Part shown: positions 7,701 to 13,806 of the stretch, piece by piece
How positions within the stretch are numbered: the stretch's first letter is position 1
How the letters are laid out: every line of letters begins with the position of its first letter
The notes under the pieces: model-generated
Seen by the model: the letters and a program-made list of their open reading frames with translations, nothing else
Told to the model about the DNA's origin: nothing
Database searches by the model: none
Assembly: GCA_002751075.1 (NCBI GenBank)
Contig: NAOQ01000292.1
Location: 73,116 to 87,216, forward strand
Reading direction: 5' to 3'
Origin: Ichthyophonus hoferi
Lineage: Eukaryota > Opisthokonta > Ichthyosporea > Ichthyophonida > Ichthyophonidae
DNA: 14,101 nucleotides
Position numbers and translations under genes: made by a program

Positions 7701-10664
7701 AGGGAGGCCCGAGATGACCATGATTCCATTGGTGGTATGTTTTTATAAATAGCTTGACATTTTTGTTTTAATACATGGCCTATATTGGATAATTGGTAGG
7801 CCGGTATCCATGCATAAAAGTGGTGACTGGTGATAGTATTGGAGTGTAAACATGGATGAGGTCATGATGTACAGTTTATGGGCACCTCTTTGTGACGTCA
7901 TGTATTATGGCCATCCATAATATCCTATTCTAGGTATTACAGAGATCCAATCATTCTTTGTATTATATGATTTTCATTATTGTAGATTATACTATAAAAA
8001 GACAATGTATAGGGTAGAAGTCATGTATGGTTTATAGTTCCTACTATGTTAGTATATATTAATGTTTTATTAATCATAGTATATTACATATTATCTGGTT
8101 AATTTACTATTGCAAAACGGAGGCATAAGTCTTATTTCATTTTAATTCTTATTTTAAAATGTTTAATTAGTACATGTCATGCAATATATTAAAATTTAAT
8201 TTTTATATCTGCTGGATTATGGCAGTATACACGTCGATTTGGCCAGCTTTGATCCGTTGAACCTTTTAAGTTTCTGATTGGTTCCCCTAAACCTGATTAT
8301 GGCCCCTTAGAGTAGGCTGACTTTATAGCATTACTATATACATGATAATGTTATGATTTGAATTATAGACGATTGGGTACAAGTCATGTACAGATTGTTA
8401 TTGGAAATAGTTATATGGCGAAAAAATAGGAATTGTGACATAATTATTGGATACTTTACGATTAATAATATATGCATTATAGATAATATAAAAACCAATG
8501 ATTCTTTCACTTTCTTATTACTATATAGTTATTTTATGCTACCCAATGAATTATGTATATTATATCGACAACATGCGTTATAACAGAGATTTTAAATTAT
8601 TTAAATGCTAATAGTACCTTTTCATTGGTTTCAGGCTGTGTAGGGTGTGTGATTCGTAATGTTCCTAGTGGATGGGGCGAGCCATGTTTTGATAAGATTG
8701 AGGCTATGTTAGCACATGCGATGTTATCTATTCCTGCCACTAAAGGTAGAAGTAGTCATGTATTGTATTGTATTGTATTGTATTGTATATATGGTATTGT
8801 ATTGTATTTTATTGTGTTGTGTTGTATAATCTATATCTTCATGCATTATACTGCTTCCACTTTTCCCAATATTTATTTCCTTGTATCTCTAAACATATAT
8901 AATATAGTGCCTATGTTTCTGCCTACGTATGTATACATATGCATGCATATTGACATTCTATTATACTATTATACTATCACACTAATATAGTATGATACTA
9001 TGATACTGTTATACTAATATATTACCATACTATCATACTACAATATATACATACATATACATATACAGGTTTTGAGATAGGATCCGGTTTTAAAGGGACA
9101 GAACTTAGAGGTCATGTTCATAATGATGCCTTTTGTAAGCGAAAGGAAGGTGGCTTAAGAACAGTTACTAATAACTCGGGAGGGATACAGGTGAGTATTA
9201 GGCAGGGTTTCCAAGTTATATGTTATGCCTTAATATAGGATAGCTTGCATGATAGTATGTATGATGGTATGATAGTAATTGATTGGTTGGTGACGGTGTG
9301 AGAGAGAGGAGATAGTGATGATAATGATTATTTATCATTGGTGCATACCTGTAAGTGTAAATGCGGTTTTGGAAATGAGTGCAAGAGGTAACCCGTGTAG
9401 GATGTGGTTACCATGGTACTTAGTTGGTGGCAACGGGGAGATATTTAGGGCTTGTATATAGGTACACTGTAGGATAGGGTGGGACAGGATAATAGGAAGT
9501 AGTATCATGGAGTGAAATAATCTAATCCTATTGGCTGTTGTTATTATACTTGCTATATTAGTGGCTACTACAACATACAACAAAGTGATTGGAGTTATTT
9601 TATATATAGACCAGTTCAATGGCTTGAAATATTGGAGCTTATAGAATTCCCACCAATAGAAAGAAAGAATAGATACAAGAGTGACTTTAAAGGATCAATG
9701 TTTCTCTATTGTCTTCTTGTTATCTTATATATATTACGTTAACCAATCACCTCTGTGCTCATATTTTGGGCACCAATAACATTACAGGGTGGGATCACCA
9801 ATGGGATGCCTATTTACTTCCAGTGTGCTTTTAAACCCCCTGCAACCATTGGTATAGGGCAAGATACTGTTGACTATGATGGCAATGTATGTAAGGGCTG
9901 GGATTGGCACATCTATTTTGACGGTTTATTAACTCCCAATCACTTTATCTTATTAACTACTTTCTTTTGTTAAAAAATATAAATATAACTGTTGTAAAAC
10001 TTAGATTGAAGATATAAAATATAAAGTATAAACAGATTGGATAAGAGGAAAGGGAGCTATCTTACTGCTTACGAGATGCCCATATAAAGAAATCAGGATA
10101 AAAGAACGATTGGAAGTTGGAAAAATGAAGACTACTGATTCCATTAAATAGAAATATATATAAGTATAAAGCGAAGGTTATAAATAGATGGAACATTTCT
10201 TATTAGTTGAATACCTTAAGGAATGTTAGATCTGTAATATATATATAGATTGCTGGTGGTTGTAACTGATGGATAGTGTATATACCAATCCAATTGCCCA
10301 GATTGATTCACTATCTATCCTATATTATTATATGCATGTATTATCATTCATTCTTTGGTCACTTCATCAAGAGGAAGTGGTTGTAAGAAATGGATTTTCA
10401 AGGATTGCTCATTATATTATATTATATTATATTATATTATATCATGCTATAGCATACCATATCTTATCATGCCATATAACATTCAAATACACTATATCTT
10501 ACTATATATATATCCACCTATAGGATGCAATCCTGGCTGCCAAAGGACGGCATGATCCCTGTGTGGTGCCTCGTGCTGTACCAATAGTAGAAGCTATGGC
10601 TGCCCTCGTATTGGCTGAGTCTGTTTTTTCTCTCTATCCTGATTGGTGTTTTTCTATAACATAA
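4598..10664 (+). CDS. Chorismate synthase, 12 exons (exon 5 carries a 1-base frameshift)
   Basis: Chorismate synthase (EC 4.2.3.5; aroC / ARO2 family) converts 5-enolpyruvylshikimate-3-phosphate to chorismate using reduced FMN. Joined exons: 4598-4703, 5054-5115, 5704-5749, 6096-6176, 6504-6600, 7077-7152, 7413-7533, 7695-7734, 8635-8745, 9069-9190, 9788-9886, 10524-10664. All introns are GT-AG and the phases agree, apart from one extra base in exon 5. The product is 366 residues, normal for the family. Signature 1 is [16 protein letters not shown] (14-29, catalytic His17). The second catalytic His is in RPSHAD (His104). Signature 2 is [15 protein letters not shown] (122-136). Signature 3 is [17 protein letters not shown] from Arg329, with Asp331 the family's acid-base Asp. 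An A run in exon 5 has one base too many and, read literally, gives a stop after residue 117: a sequence error, an allele or recent loss. There is no obvious plastid targeting peptide; the protein starts directly at MSTFGRYF. Confidence 0.93.
5020..5050 (+). repeat. T-rich TTTTA repeat forming the intron 1 acceptor tract
   Basis: Tandem TTTTA-like pentamers run to the AG at 5052-5053. They act as an unusually strong polypyrimidine tract for exon 2. Intron 1 (4704-5053) also has a CA-rich stretch near 4938-4957. Confidence 0.6.
5054..5115 (+). CDS. Chorismate synthase exon 2
   Basis: Encodes [21 protein letters not shown] (residues 36-56), containing the conserved RRRPGQS substrate-binding stretch. 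It follows a T-rich acceptor ending TTTTACAG and is followed by the donor GTAGGG, ending in phase 0. Confidence 0.92.
5205..5220. repeat. (GA)n microsatellite in intron 2
   Basis: A short uninterrupted AG/GA dinucleotide run, of a kind that commonly varies between alleles. Confidence 0.6.
5614..5679. repeat. Three tandem copies of a 22-bp unit in intron 2
   Basis: The units 5614-5635, 5636-5657 and 5658-5679 each begin TACAATATAAC and differ at one to three bases. The array ends 24 bases before the exon 3 acceptor, so copy number would alter branch-point spacing. Confidence 0.85.
5704..5749 (+). CDS. Chorismate synthase exon 3
   Basis: A 46-base exon encoding [15 protein letters not shown] (residues 57-71), matching the family's R-x-E-x-D-x-V-x-I-x-SG segment. 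The acceptor is GATGCAG and the donor is a consensus GTAAGTAAGT at 5750. Confidence 0.9.
6096..6176 (+). CDS. Chorismate synthase exon 4
   Basis: Encodes [17 protein letters not shown] and PGDYKEMSN (residues 72-98), the conserved G-TPI hydrophobic strand and the D-x-Y motif. The acceptor is ATGCAG at 6095 and the donor GTAAGT at 6177. Confidence 0.92.
6431..6462. repeat. Tandem TACTACTG octamer repeat in intron 4
   Basis: Three perfect TACTACTG units and a partial fourth, about 40 bases upstream of the exon 5 acceptor. Confidence 0.75.
6504..6600 (+). CDS. Chorismate synthase exon 5, with one extra A
   Basis: Encodes [14 protein letters not shown], then [18 protein letters not shown] (residues 99-130) with His104 and most of signature 2. 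The A run at 6540-6544 has five A where the family sequence needs four. Upstream and downstream parts are each perfectly family-like but lie in different frames. Read literally, LEK is followed by VWYPL and a TAG. The exon length (97) is one more than phase agreement with exons 4 and 6 allows. Confidence 0.9.
7077..7152 (+). CDS. Chorismate synthase exon 6
   Basis: Completes signature 2 and encodes [16 protein letters not shown] and NIEIVGFVT (residues 131-155). The acceptor is GATTGGTTCCAG and the donor GTACGT at 7153. Confidence 0.92.
7413..7533 (+). CDS. Chorismate synthase exon 7
   Basis: Encodes [18 protein letters not shown] and [17 protein letters not shown], then NQMEQ (residues 156-196), with the R-CPD block typical of the family. 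The acceptor is ATACCCAG and the donor GTATGATTGG. Confidence 0.92.
7536..7685. repeat. Complementary ends of intron 7
   Basis: ATGATTGGT at 7536-7544, two bases inside the donor, is the perfect reverse complement of ACCAATCAT at 7677-7685, nine bases before the acceptor's final AG at 7694. Pairing would bring the two splice sites of this 161-base intron together. The motif belongs to the TGATTGG family scattered through the gene. Confidence 0.6.
7695..7734 (+). CDS. Chorismate synthase exon 8
   Basis: The smallest exon, 40 bases, encoding [13 protein letters not shown] (residues 197-209). This is the conserved A-x-x-D-x-DSIGG loop that contacts FMN in the family. The acceptor is CCGACAG and the donor GTATGT at 7735. 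Confidence 0.92.
7735..8634. other. Intron 8, the longest intron (900 bases)
   Basis: No gene is seen inside. It holds a CRE-like palindrome TGACGTCA at 7893-7900 within a loose inverted repeat (ATGGATG near 7852 against CATCCAT near 7911). CCAATCA lies at 7947-7953 and TGATTGGTT at 8275-8283. The rest is AT-rich. Confidence 0.6.
8635..8745 (+). CDS. Chorismate synthase exon 9
   Basis: Encodes [19 protein letters not shown], then [18 protein letters not shown] (residues 210-246). It includes the hallmark P-GWGEP-FDK and the A-A-LSIPA-KG stretch. The acceptor is GGTTTCAG and the donor GTAGAA at 8746. Confidence 0.93.
8759..8828. repeat. (TATTG)n pentanucleotide microsatellite in intron 9
   Basis: Imperfect tandem TATTG units begin 13 bases after the exon 9 donor. 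Later units are degenerate (TATTT, TGTTG). This is the largest microsatellite in the window. Confidence 0.8.
8955..9050. repeat. ATACTAT-rich degenerate repeat in intron 9
   Basis: Repeated ATACTAT / ATACTAA / ATGATACT words form a simple-sequence tract that runs nearly to the ACATATACAG acceptor of exon 10. Confidence 0.55.
9069..9190 (+). CDS. Chorismate synthase exon 10
   Basis: Encodes [16 protein letters not shown], then VHNDAF and [10 protein letters not shown] (residues 247-287). The FEIGSGF and NNSGGIQGG motifs are diagnostic for the FMN-binding core. The acceptor is ATATACAG and the donor GTGAGT at 9191. Confidence 0.93.
9191..9787. other. Intron 10 (597 bases)
   Basis: TGATTGGTT at 9280-9288 and its reverse complement AACCAATCA at 9741-9749 lie near the two ends and could pair. 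A further TGATTGG lies at 9586-9592. An open minus-strand stretch at 9335-9619 has no features of a real protein and is taken as chance. Confidence 0.55.
9788..9886 (+). CDS. Chorismate synthase exon 11
   Basis: Encodes [17 protein letters not shown], then [16 protein letters not shown] (residues 288-320). It contains the GGI-NGMPI and FKP-ATI motifs. The donor GTATGTAAGG at 9887 leaves phase 0, compatible with both the proximal (10524) and distal (11792) last exons. Confidence 0.93.
9887..10523. other. Intron 11 (637 bases) before the proximal last exon
   Basis: CCAATCA lies at 9936-9942. An imperfect stem (10 of 11 pairs, GATGGATAGTG at 10268-10278 against CACTATCTATC at 10309-10319) lies near the middle. 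A pentamer microsatellite follows at 10411-10442. If exon 12B were used instead, the intron would run to 11791 and skip exon 12A. Confidence 0.6.
10411..10442. repeat. (ATATT)n pentanucleotide microsatellite, upstream of exon 12A
   Basis: About six near-perfect pentamer units. A very similar tract lies on the other side of exon 12A at 10768-10796. The upstream tract lies just outside the duplicated unit and has no counterpart before exon 12B. Confidence 0.8.
10524..10664 (+). CDS. Chorismate synthase exon 12A (proximal last exon)
   Basis: Encodes [20 protein letters not shown] and continues through [15 protein letters not shown] to a TAA at 10662-10664 (46 codons). It holds signature 3 with Arg329 and the catalytic Asp331. 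The acceptor is CCACCTATAG. With this exon the protein is 366 residues, close to the family norm. It is the intact member of a duplicated pair. Confidence 0.92.
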   Translation, partial: DAILAAKGRHDPCVVPRAVPIVEAMAALVLAESVFSLYPDWCFSIT

Positions 10665-10767
10665 TCTTTATCTTGTGCTAGCATGTTAGTGCAATTGCTT
10701 ACAATGGGAATACTGGATGATCAAATCTATTCTTTTTTTGCGCATTAGACCTATACTGTATGTGCCT

Positions 10768-10796
10768 TATTATATTATATTATATTATATTATATA
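10768..10796. repeat. (ATATT)n pentanucleotide microsatellite, downstream of exon 12A
   Basis: About five pentamer units, just beyond the proximal last exon. The matching place in the distal copy (about 13210-13245) is present but interrupted. Confidence 0.75.
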
Positions 10797-10824
10797 TTTT
10801 TAACTTTTTATTTATTTATTTAAG

Positions 10825-10871
10825 CGCCATCTTCTTATGATATGTCCGATTTTATTGGTTTCTACTCATGA
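10825..10871 (+). CDS. Possible mini terminal exon, proximal copy
   Basis: After a T-rich stretch ending TTTAAG, a short frame reads PSSYDMSDFIGFYS and stops at TGA 10869-10871. The duplicate at 13276-13322 keeps the same acceptor, frame and stop and changes only one residue (Gly to Asp). It could be a small alternative 3' exon of chorismate synthase, but no matching donor was found, and chance conservation is possible. Confidence 0.2.
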
Positions 10872-11086
10872 AATATATAATACAAGCAAATTGTTTTTGG
10901 CAGGACTAAACCATTTTATGATGTGATAGTAAGCACAGTATGATCTAAAATACTAGATGTCTATAAATGATATAATACTAGTATTAAGGTCAACCTGGAT
11001 GTAAATAACAAAATAACATCAAATATATATATATATATAGGCTTGATAATGCATATTAACCTATAATCCTTGTGTCTCATCTGCAG

Positions 11087-11149
11087 TGTTGCTTTGTGTC
11101 AACTCTCTCGCCAAGCCTGCGTCCTGCCAACTATATAACTACACTTTAA
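11087..11149 (+). CDS. Possible terminal exon, proximal copy
   Basis: It begins after a good acceptor (TCATCTGCAG, ending at 11086). It reads CCFVSTLSPSLRPANYITTL and stops at TAA 11147-11149. The copy at 13594-13656 has the same acceptor, length and stop, with five residue differences. The product is unknown. It may be a real small exon, or a conserved non-coding block downstream of chorismate synthase. Confidence 0.22.
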   Translation, partial: CCFVSTLSPSLRPANYITTL

Positions 11150-11300
11150 TTTTTTGCAACCCATGTCTATTGACTGGTGAAAGAAAAATAAACTTCTATG
11201 TTATTTTATGTTCCAGTGATTGTTGATGATTTGATGCTTAGCAAGTTATTCTAGCCTCATTAATTGGCTCTATCTTAAACAAGAAAAATAATTTAATTTT

Positions 11301-11390
11301 AATTTTCTTATTGGCTGTTGTTGCAAGACCGTCCATTCCAGAGGAACATGTGGTGCAGACAACAAGATAACAAGTGGATCATATACATAT
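11301..11390. other. Highly conserved block of the 3' duplication, proximal copy
   Basis: Only two base differences separate this stretch from 13716-13806, fewer than in the surrounding duplicated sequence. Both strands are open in both copies. The two differences change the residue whichever strand is read, so a coding role is not supported. A regulatory or RNA-processing role is possible. Confidence 0.4.
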
Positions 11391-11551
11391 ACATATATAT
11401 GTATGAAAAAAATAAAAAATAAAAAGGTGATATCTGCAAACAAAGTCAAATAACAACACAATTTTTAATAAAACAATGAAACAGTTGGAATTTTAATACA
11501 GGCTGCGAAGCCTGATTAAATGAATGAATAAAATGATGTAGAGGAAAAGAG

Positions 11552-11762
11552 TGCTTTCCTTTACGAATTCATTGGATATAATGCGTAAGGGTTTATAAAT
11601 TCTCCAAATCACAAAATTTAAGAACAACACTGAATAATATTTGATTGACAGATATCTTGCTATGCATTTACTCACTTTCGTTCCCATTATTTTAATTAAA
11701 TATTTCTTTAAACAATTTAGGTTATTGGTTAAGTTACAATAAGAGCCTTACTACTGTTTGTT
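11552..11762. other. Unique sequence between the duplicated units
   Basis: About 210 bases without a match in the other unit. AT-rich, with no gene or repeat recognised. Confidence 0.5.
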
Positions 11763-11791
11763 TATATCTCACTATATATATCCACCTATAG

Positions 11792-12160
11792 GATGCAATC
11801 CTGGCTGCCAAAGGACAGCACGATCCCTGTGTGGTGCCTCGTGCTGTACCAATAGTAGAAGCTATGGCTGCCCTCGTATTGGCTGAGTCTGTTTTCGTTC
11901 TCTATCCTGAATGGTATTTTTCTATTACATTATCTTTCTCTTGTACTAGCATGTTAGTGCAATTGCTTACAATAGGAATATTGGATGTTCAAAAATTGCT
12001 ACACAGAATAGTTGTAACCTATCCATTGGTTATTTACTATGGTGTTCATTCCCACTTCACATCATATTGTGAGAATCATCAAGATAGATGCAGGCTAATG
12101 TTAAGTTACAAAATAACTTGGATATTGTTGGTGCTCACAAATATAATATACTATTTGTGA
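11792..12160 (+). pseudogene. Exon 12B: duplicated chorismate synthase last exon with altered signature
   Basis: It has the same acceptor as exon 12A (CCACCTATAG) and the same phase, so exon 11 could splice to it. It encodes [20 protein letters not shown] onward. The signature Arg329 is Gln here (CGG to CAG), a residue expected to contact the substrate or FMN next to the catalytic Asp331. The exon 12A stop is absent (TAA to TTA). The frame therefore runs on for 122 codons to TGA 12158-12160, giving a predicted 442-residue protein with a hydrophobic, unrelated C-terminal extension. The extension past 11993 lies in the copy-specific segment. It is most simply a decaying duplicate exon; an alternative isoform with changed activity cannot be excluded. 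Confidence 0.7.
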
Positions 12161-13168
12161 TTGTTGAAATTATGTGGCAAGCAGAAAGTAAGATGCAAAG
12201 TATTACTCAGACAACATGTGATGGTCCCTGCATAGTTTGAGAATTACATCCAATTGATCATGTCCTAAATATTTATACTACTAGACAATAATATCAATCA
12301 ACTTAGGACAACTTTAATCTGAGTTAAAATAATGTATGTAATTGGTGGATAATTGCAAATAAATACATAACACGTATCCAAAACCATCAATAGTGTACAA
12401 TTTATAAGTTGCTATTGCTGTGTATTGGTCGGTGTTGTGTTGGTGTTAGATTTTATTCATTAATAACACGTCCAGGATATGATAGCTAAGCTAATATCAG
12501 GTGACTTATGTATTGGTAGAGAATGAGTAGATATCACAAGTTTCCTTAAATCGAATAAACATTAAGTTTAGAATAAAACTAGCTGCAGTACCACAGGTTG
12601 GGGGTCCATTTTAATTTTTTCCAAAATAGTGTTTGCAGATACAGTAAAATTACAAGAATCCCATCTTCTCATTTCAAATGACATTCATTCAAATTATATT
12701 TACAATTCTAGTAATGAATTATTAAACTTTTTTGTGATCAGGAATTGCATATATCAATTCATGGATAAAAGTTCTTTTAAAGAACAGGAATCTGAGATTA
12801 GTAAAATAGTAGATATCTGAATTCAGAAATTTATTAACGTTTCATTCCAGAAATGGATAAAACAGCAAATCACTTGACTTGCAGCATATCTATAAGTACA
12901 CCAAAGTTTTAAAAACCTTTAATAGTCTTGTTAAGAGTAGAAGACTGCCTATAAAGCCATGATGTTATTGTTTTTCTTTGAATTCATTTCCTTCAATATG
13001 GAAACTAGTAATTGAAAATTGAATTCTATGACAATCATGCAGAAAGATATTAATTTGTATCAGCAGAGTCCATCAATATTATAGAGTTTGGTGGATGCAT
13101 CTAGAACCATCCATAGTCAAAATAACGTCAGTCCCCTAAATACTTGGATTTATAATTTTAGTTAAGGT
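11994..13168. other. 1.18-kb segment present only in the distal duplicate
   Basis: It is flanked by sequence that is continuous in the proximal copy (junction at 10725/10726). No target-site duplication or terminal inverted repeat is seen at the junctions, so it may be an insertion in this copy or a deletion from the other. It contains the end of the exon 12B frame, an inverted repeat TGTCCTAA / TTAGGACA (12261-12268 and 12303-12310), and an open frame at 12639-12820. Confidence 0.6.
12639..12820 (+). CDS. Possible terminal exon of an unknown gene
   Basis: After an acceptor GTTTGCAG (ending at 12638) a frame of about 60 codons runs to TGA 12818-12820. Its Glu/Lys/Ser/Asn-rich composition (SSFKEQESEISKIVDI at the end) looks more protein-like than the other chance frames here. 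No methionine-led complete gene, upstream exon or family match is recognised. It may be a gene fragment carried in with the segment, or a chance frame in AT-rich DNA. Confidence 0.2.
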
Positions 13169-13275
13169 TCTATCCATTTTTTGCGCATTAGATTATATAC
13201 TGTATGTATCTTATCATGTTATATTATAGTGTATTATATAAATATATTTTTAACTTATTTATTTATTTATTTAAG

Positions 13276-13322
13276 TGCCGTCTTCTTATGATATGTCCGA
13301 TTTCATTGATTTCTACTCATGA
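13276..13322 (+). CDS. Possible mini terminal exon, distal copy
   Basis: Counterpart of 10825-10871. It has the same TTTAAG acceptor and the same stop, and reads PSSYDMSDFIDFYS. Two of the three differences inside the codons are silent. Too short to be sure of. Confidence 0.2.
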
Positions 13323-13593
13323 AATATAAATATATATCTCAACCAATCAAATATACAACCCATAAATATATAATATAAACGAATTATTCTTGGCAGGACT
13401 AAACCATTTGATGATGTGATGTAAGCACAGTATGATCTAAAATATTACAATGTTTGTTTGTTATAATATTATATCATCTATATATGGTAATACTAGTATT
13501 AAGGTCAACCTGGATGTAAATAACAAAATATCATCAAGTGTATATAGGCTTGGTAATGCATATTAACCTATAATCCTTGTGTCTCATCTGCAG

Positions 13594-13656
13594 TGTTGCT
13601 TTTTGTCAACTCCCTCGTCACGCCTGCGTCCTACCAACTATATAACTACACTTTAA
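13594..13656 (+). CDS. Possible terminal exon, distal copy
   Basis: Counterpart of 11087-11149 after the same CTGCAG acceptor. It reads CCFLSTPSSRLRPTNYITTL and ends at the same TAA. All five differences change the residue or its class, so protein-level constraint is not shown. The sequence after the stop lacks the 92 bases found at 11150-11241. Confidence 0.2.
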   Translation, partial: CCFLSTPSSRLRPTNYITTL

Positions 13657-13715
13657 CAAGTTATTCTAGCTTCATTAATTGGCTCTATCTTAAACAAGAC
13701 AAAAAACTTTCATTT

Positions 13716-13806
13716 AATTTTCTTATTGGCTGTTGTTGCAAGACCGTCCATTTCAGAGGAACATGTGATGCAGACAACAAGATAACAAGTGGATCATATA
13801 CATATA
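13716..13806. other. Highly conserved block of the 3' duplication, distal copy
   Basis: Counterpart of 11301-11390 with only two base differences. It is followed in both copies by ATACATAT simple sequence and an A-rich tract. Confidence 0.4.

Larger units (their letters stand above)
10493..11551 (+). repeat. Tandem 3'-end duplication, proximal copy
   Basis: This unit starts about 30 bases before exon 12A and matches 11763-13974 in the same orientation. Shared blocks in order: exon 12; the GCGCATTAGA block (10741 against 13182); the block around 10825-10871; GGCAGGACTAAACC (near 10899 and 13395); the block around 11087-11149; the block at 11301-11390; and the AATGATGTAGA end. It has about 92 bases at 11150-11241 that the other copy lacks, and it lacks about 1.18 kb present in the other copy. 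Confidence 0.9.

Noticed and set aside
8553-8990. 145-residue plus-strand open frame
   Set aside because: It contains exon 9, but the frame runs in from intron 8 and out through the TATTG microsatellite of intron 9. Only the exon part is real.
9335-9619. 94-residue minus-strand open frame in intron 10
   Set aside because: It lies wholly inside a well-supported intron on the opposite strand, with no domain, splice support or copy elsewhere in the window.
11270-11461. Minus-strand frames in both duplicates (also 13685-13879) sharing WTVLQQQPIRKL
   Set aside because: Only the core is shared. Both base differences in the conserved block change residues on either strand, and the upstream parts are simple sequence. 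Conserved DNA without coding constraint is the better reading.
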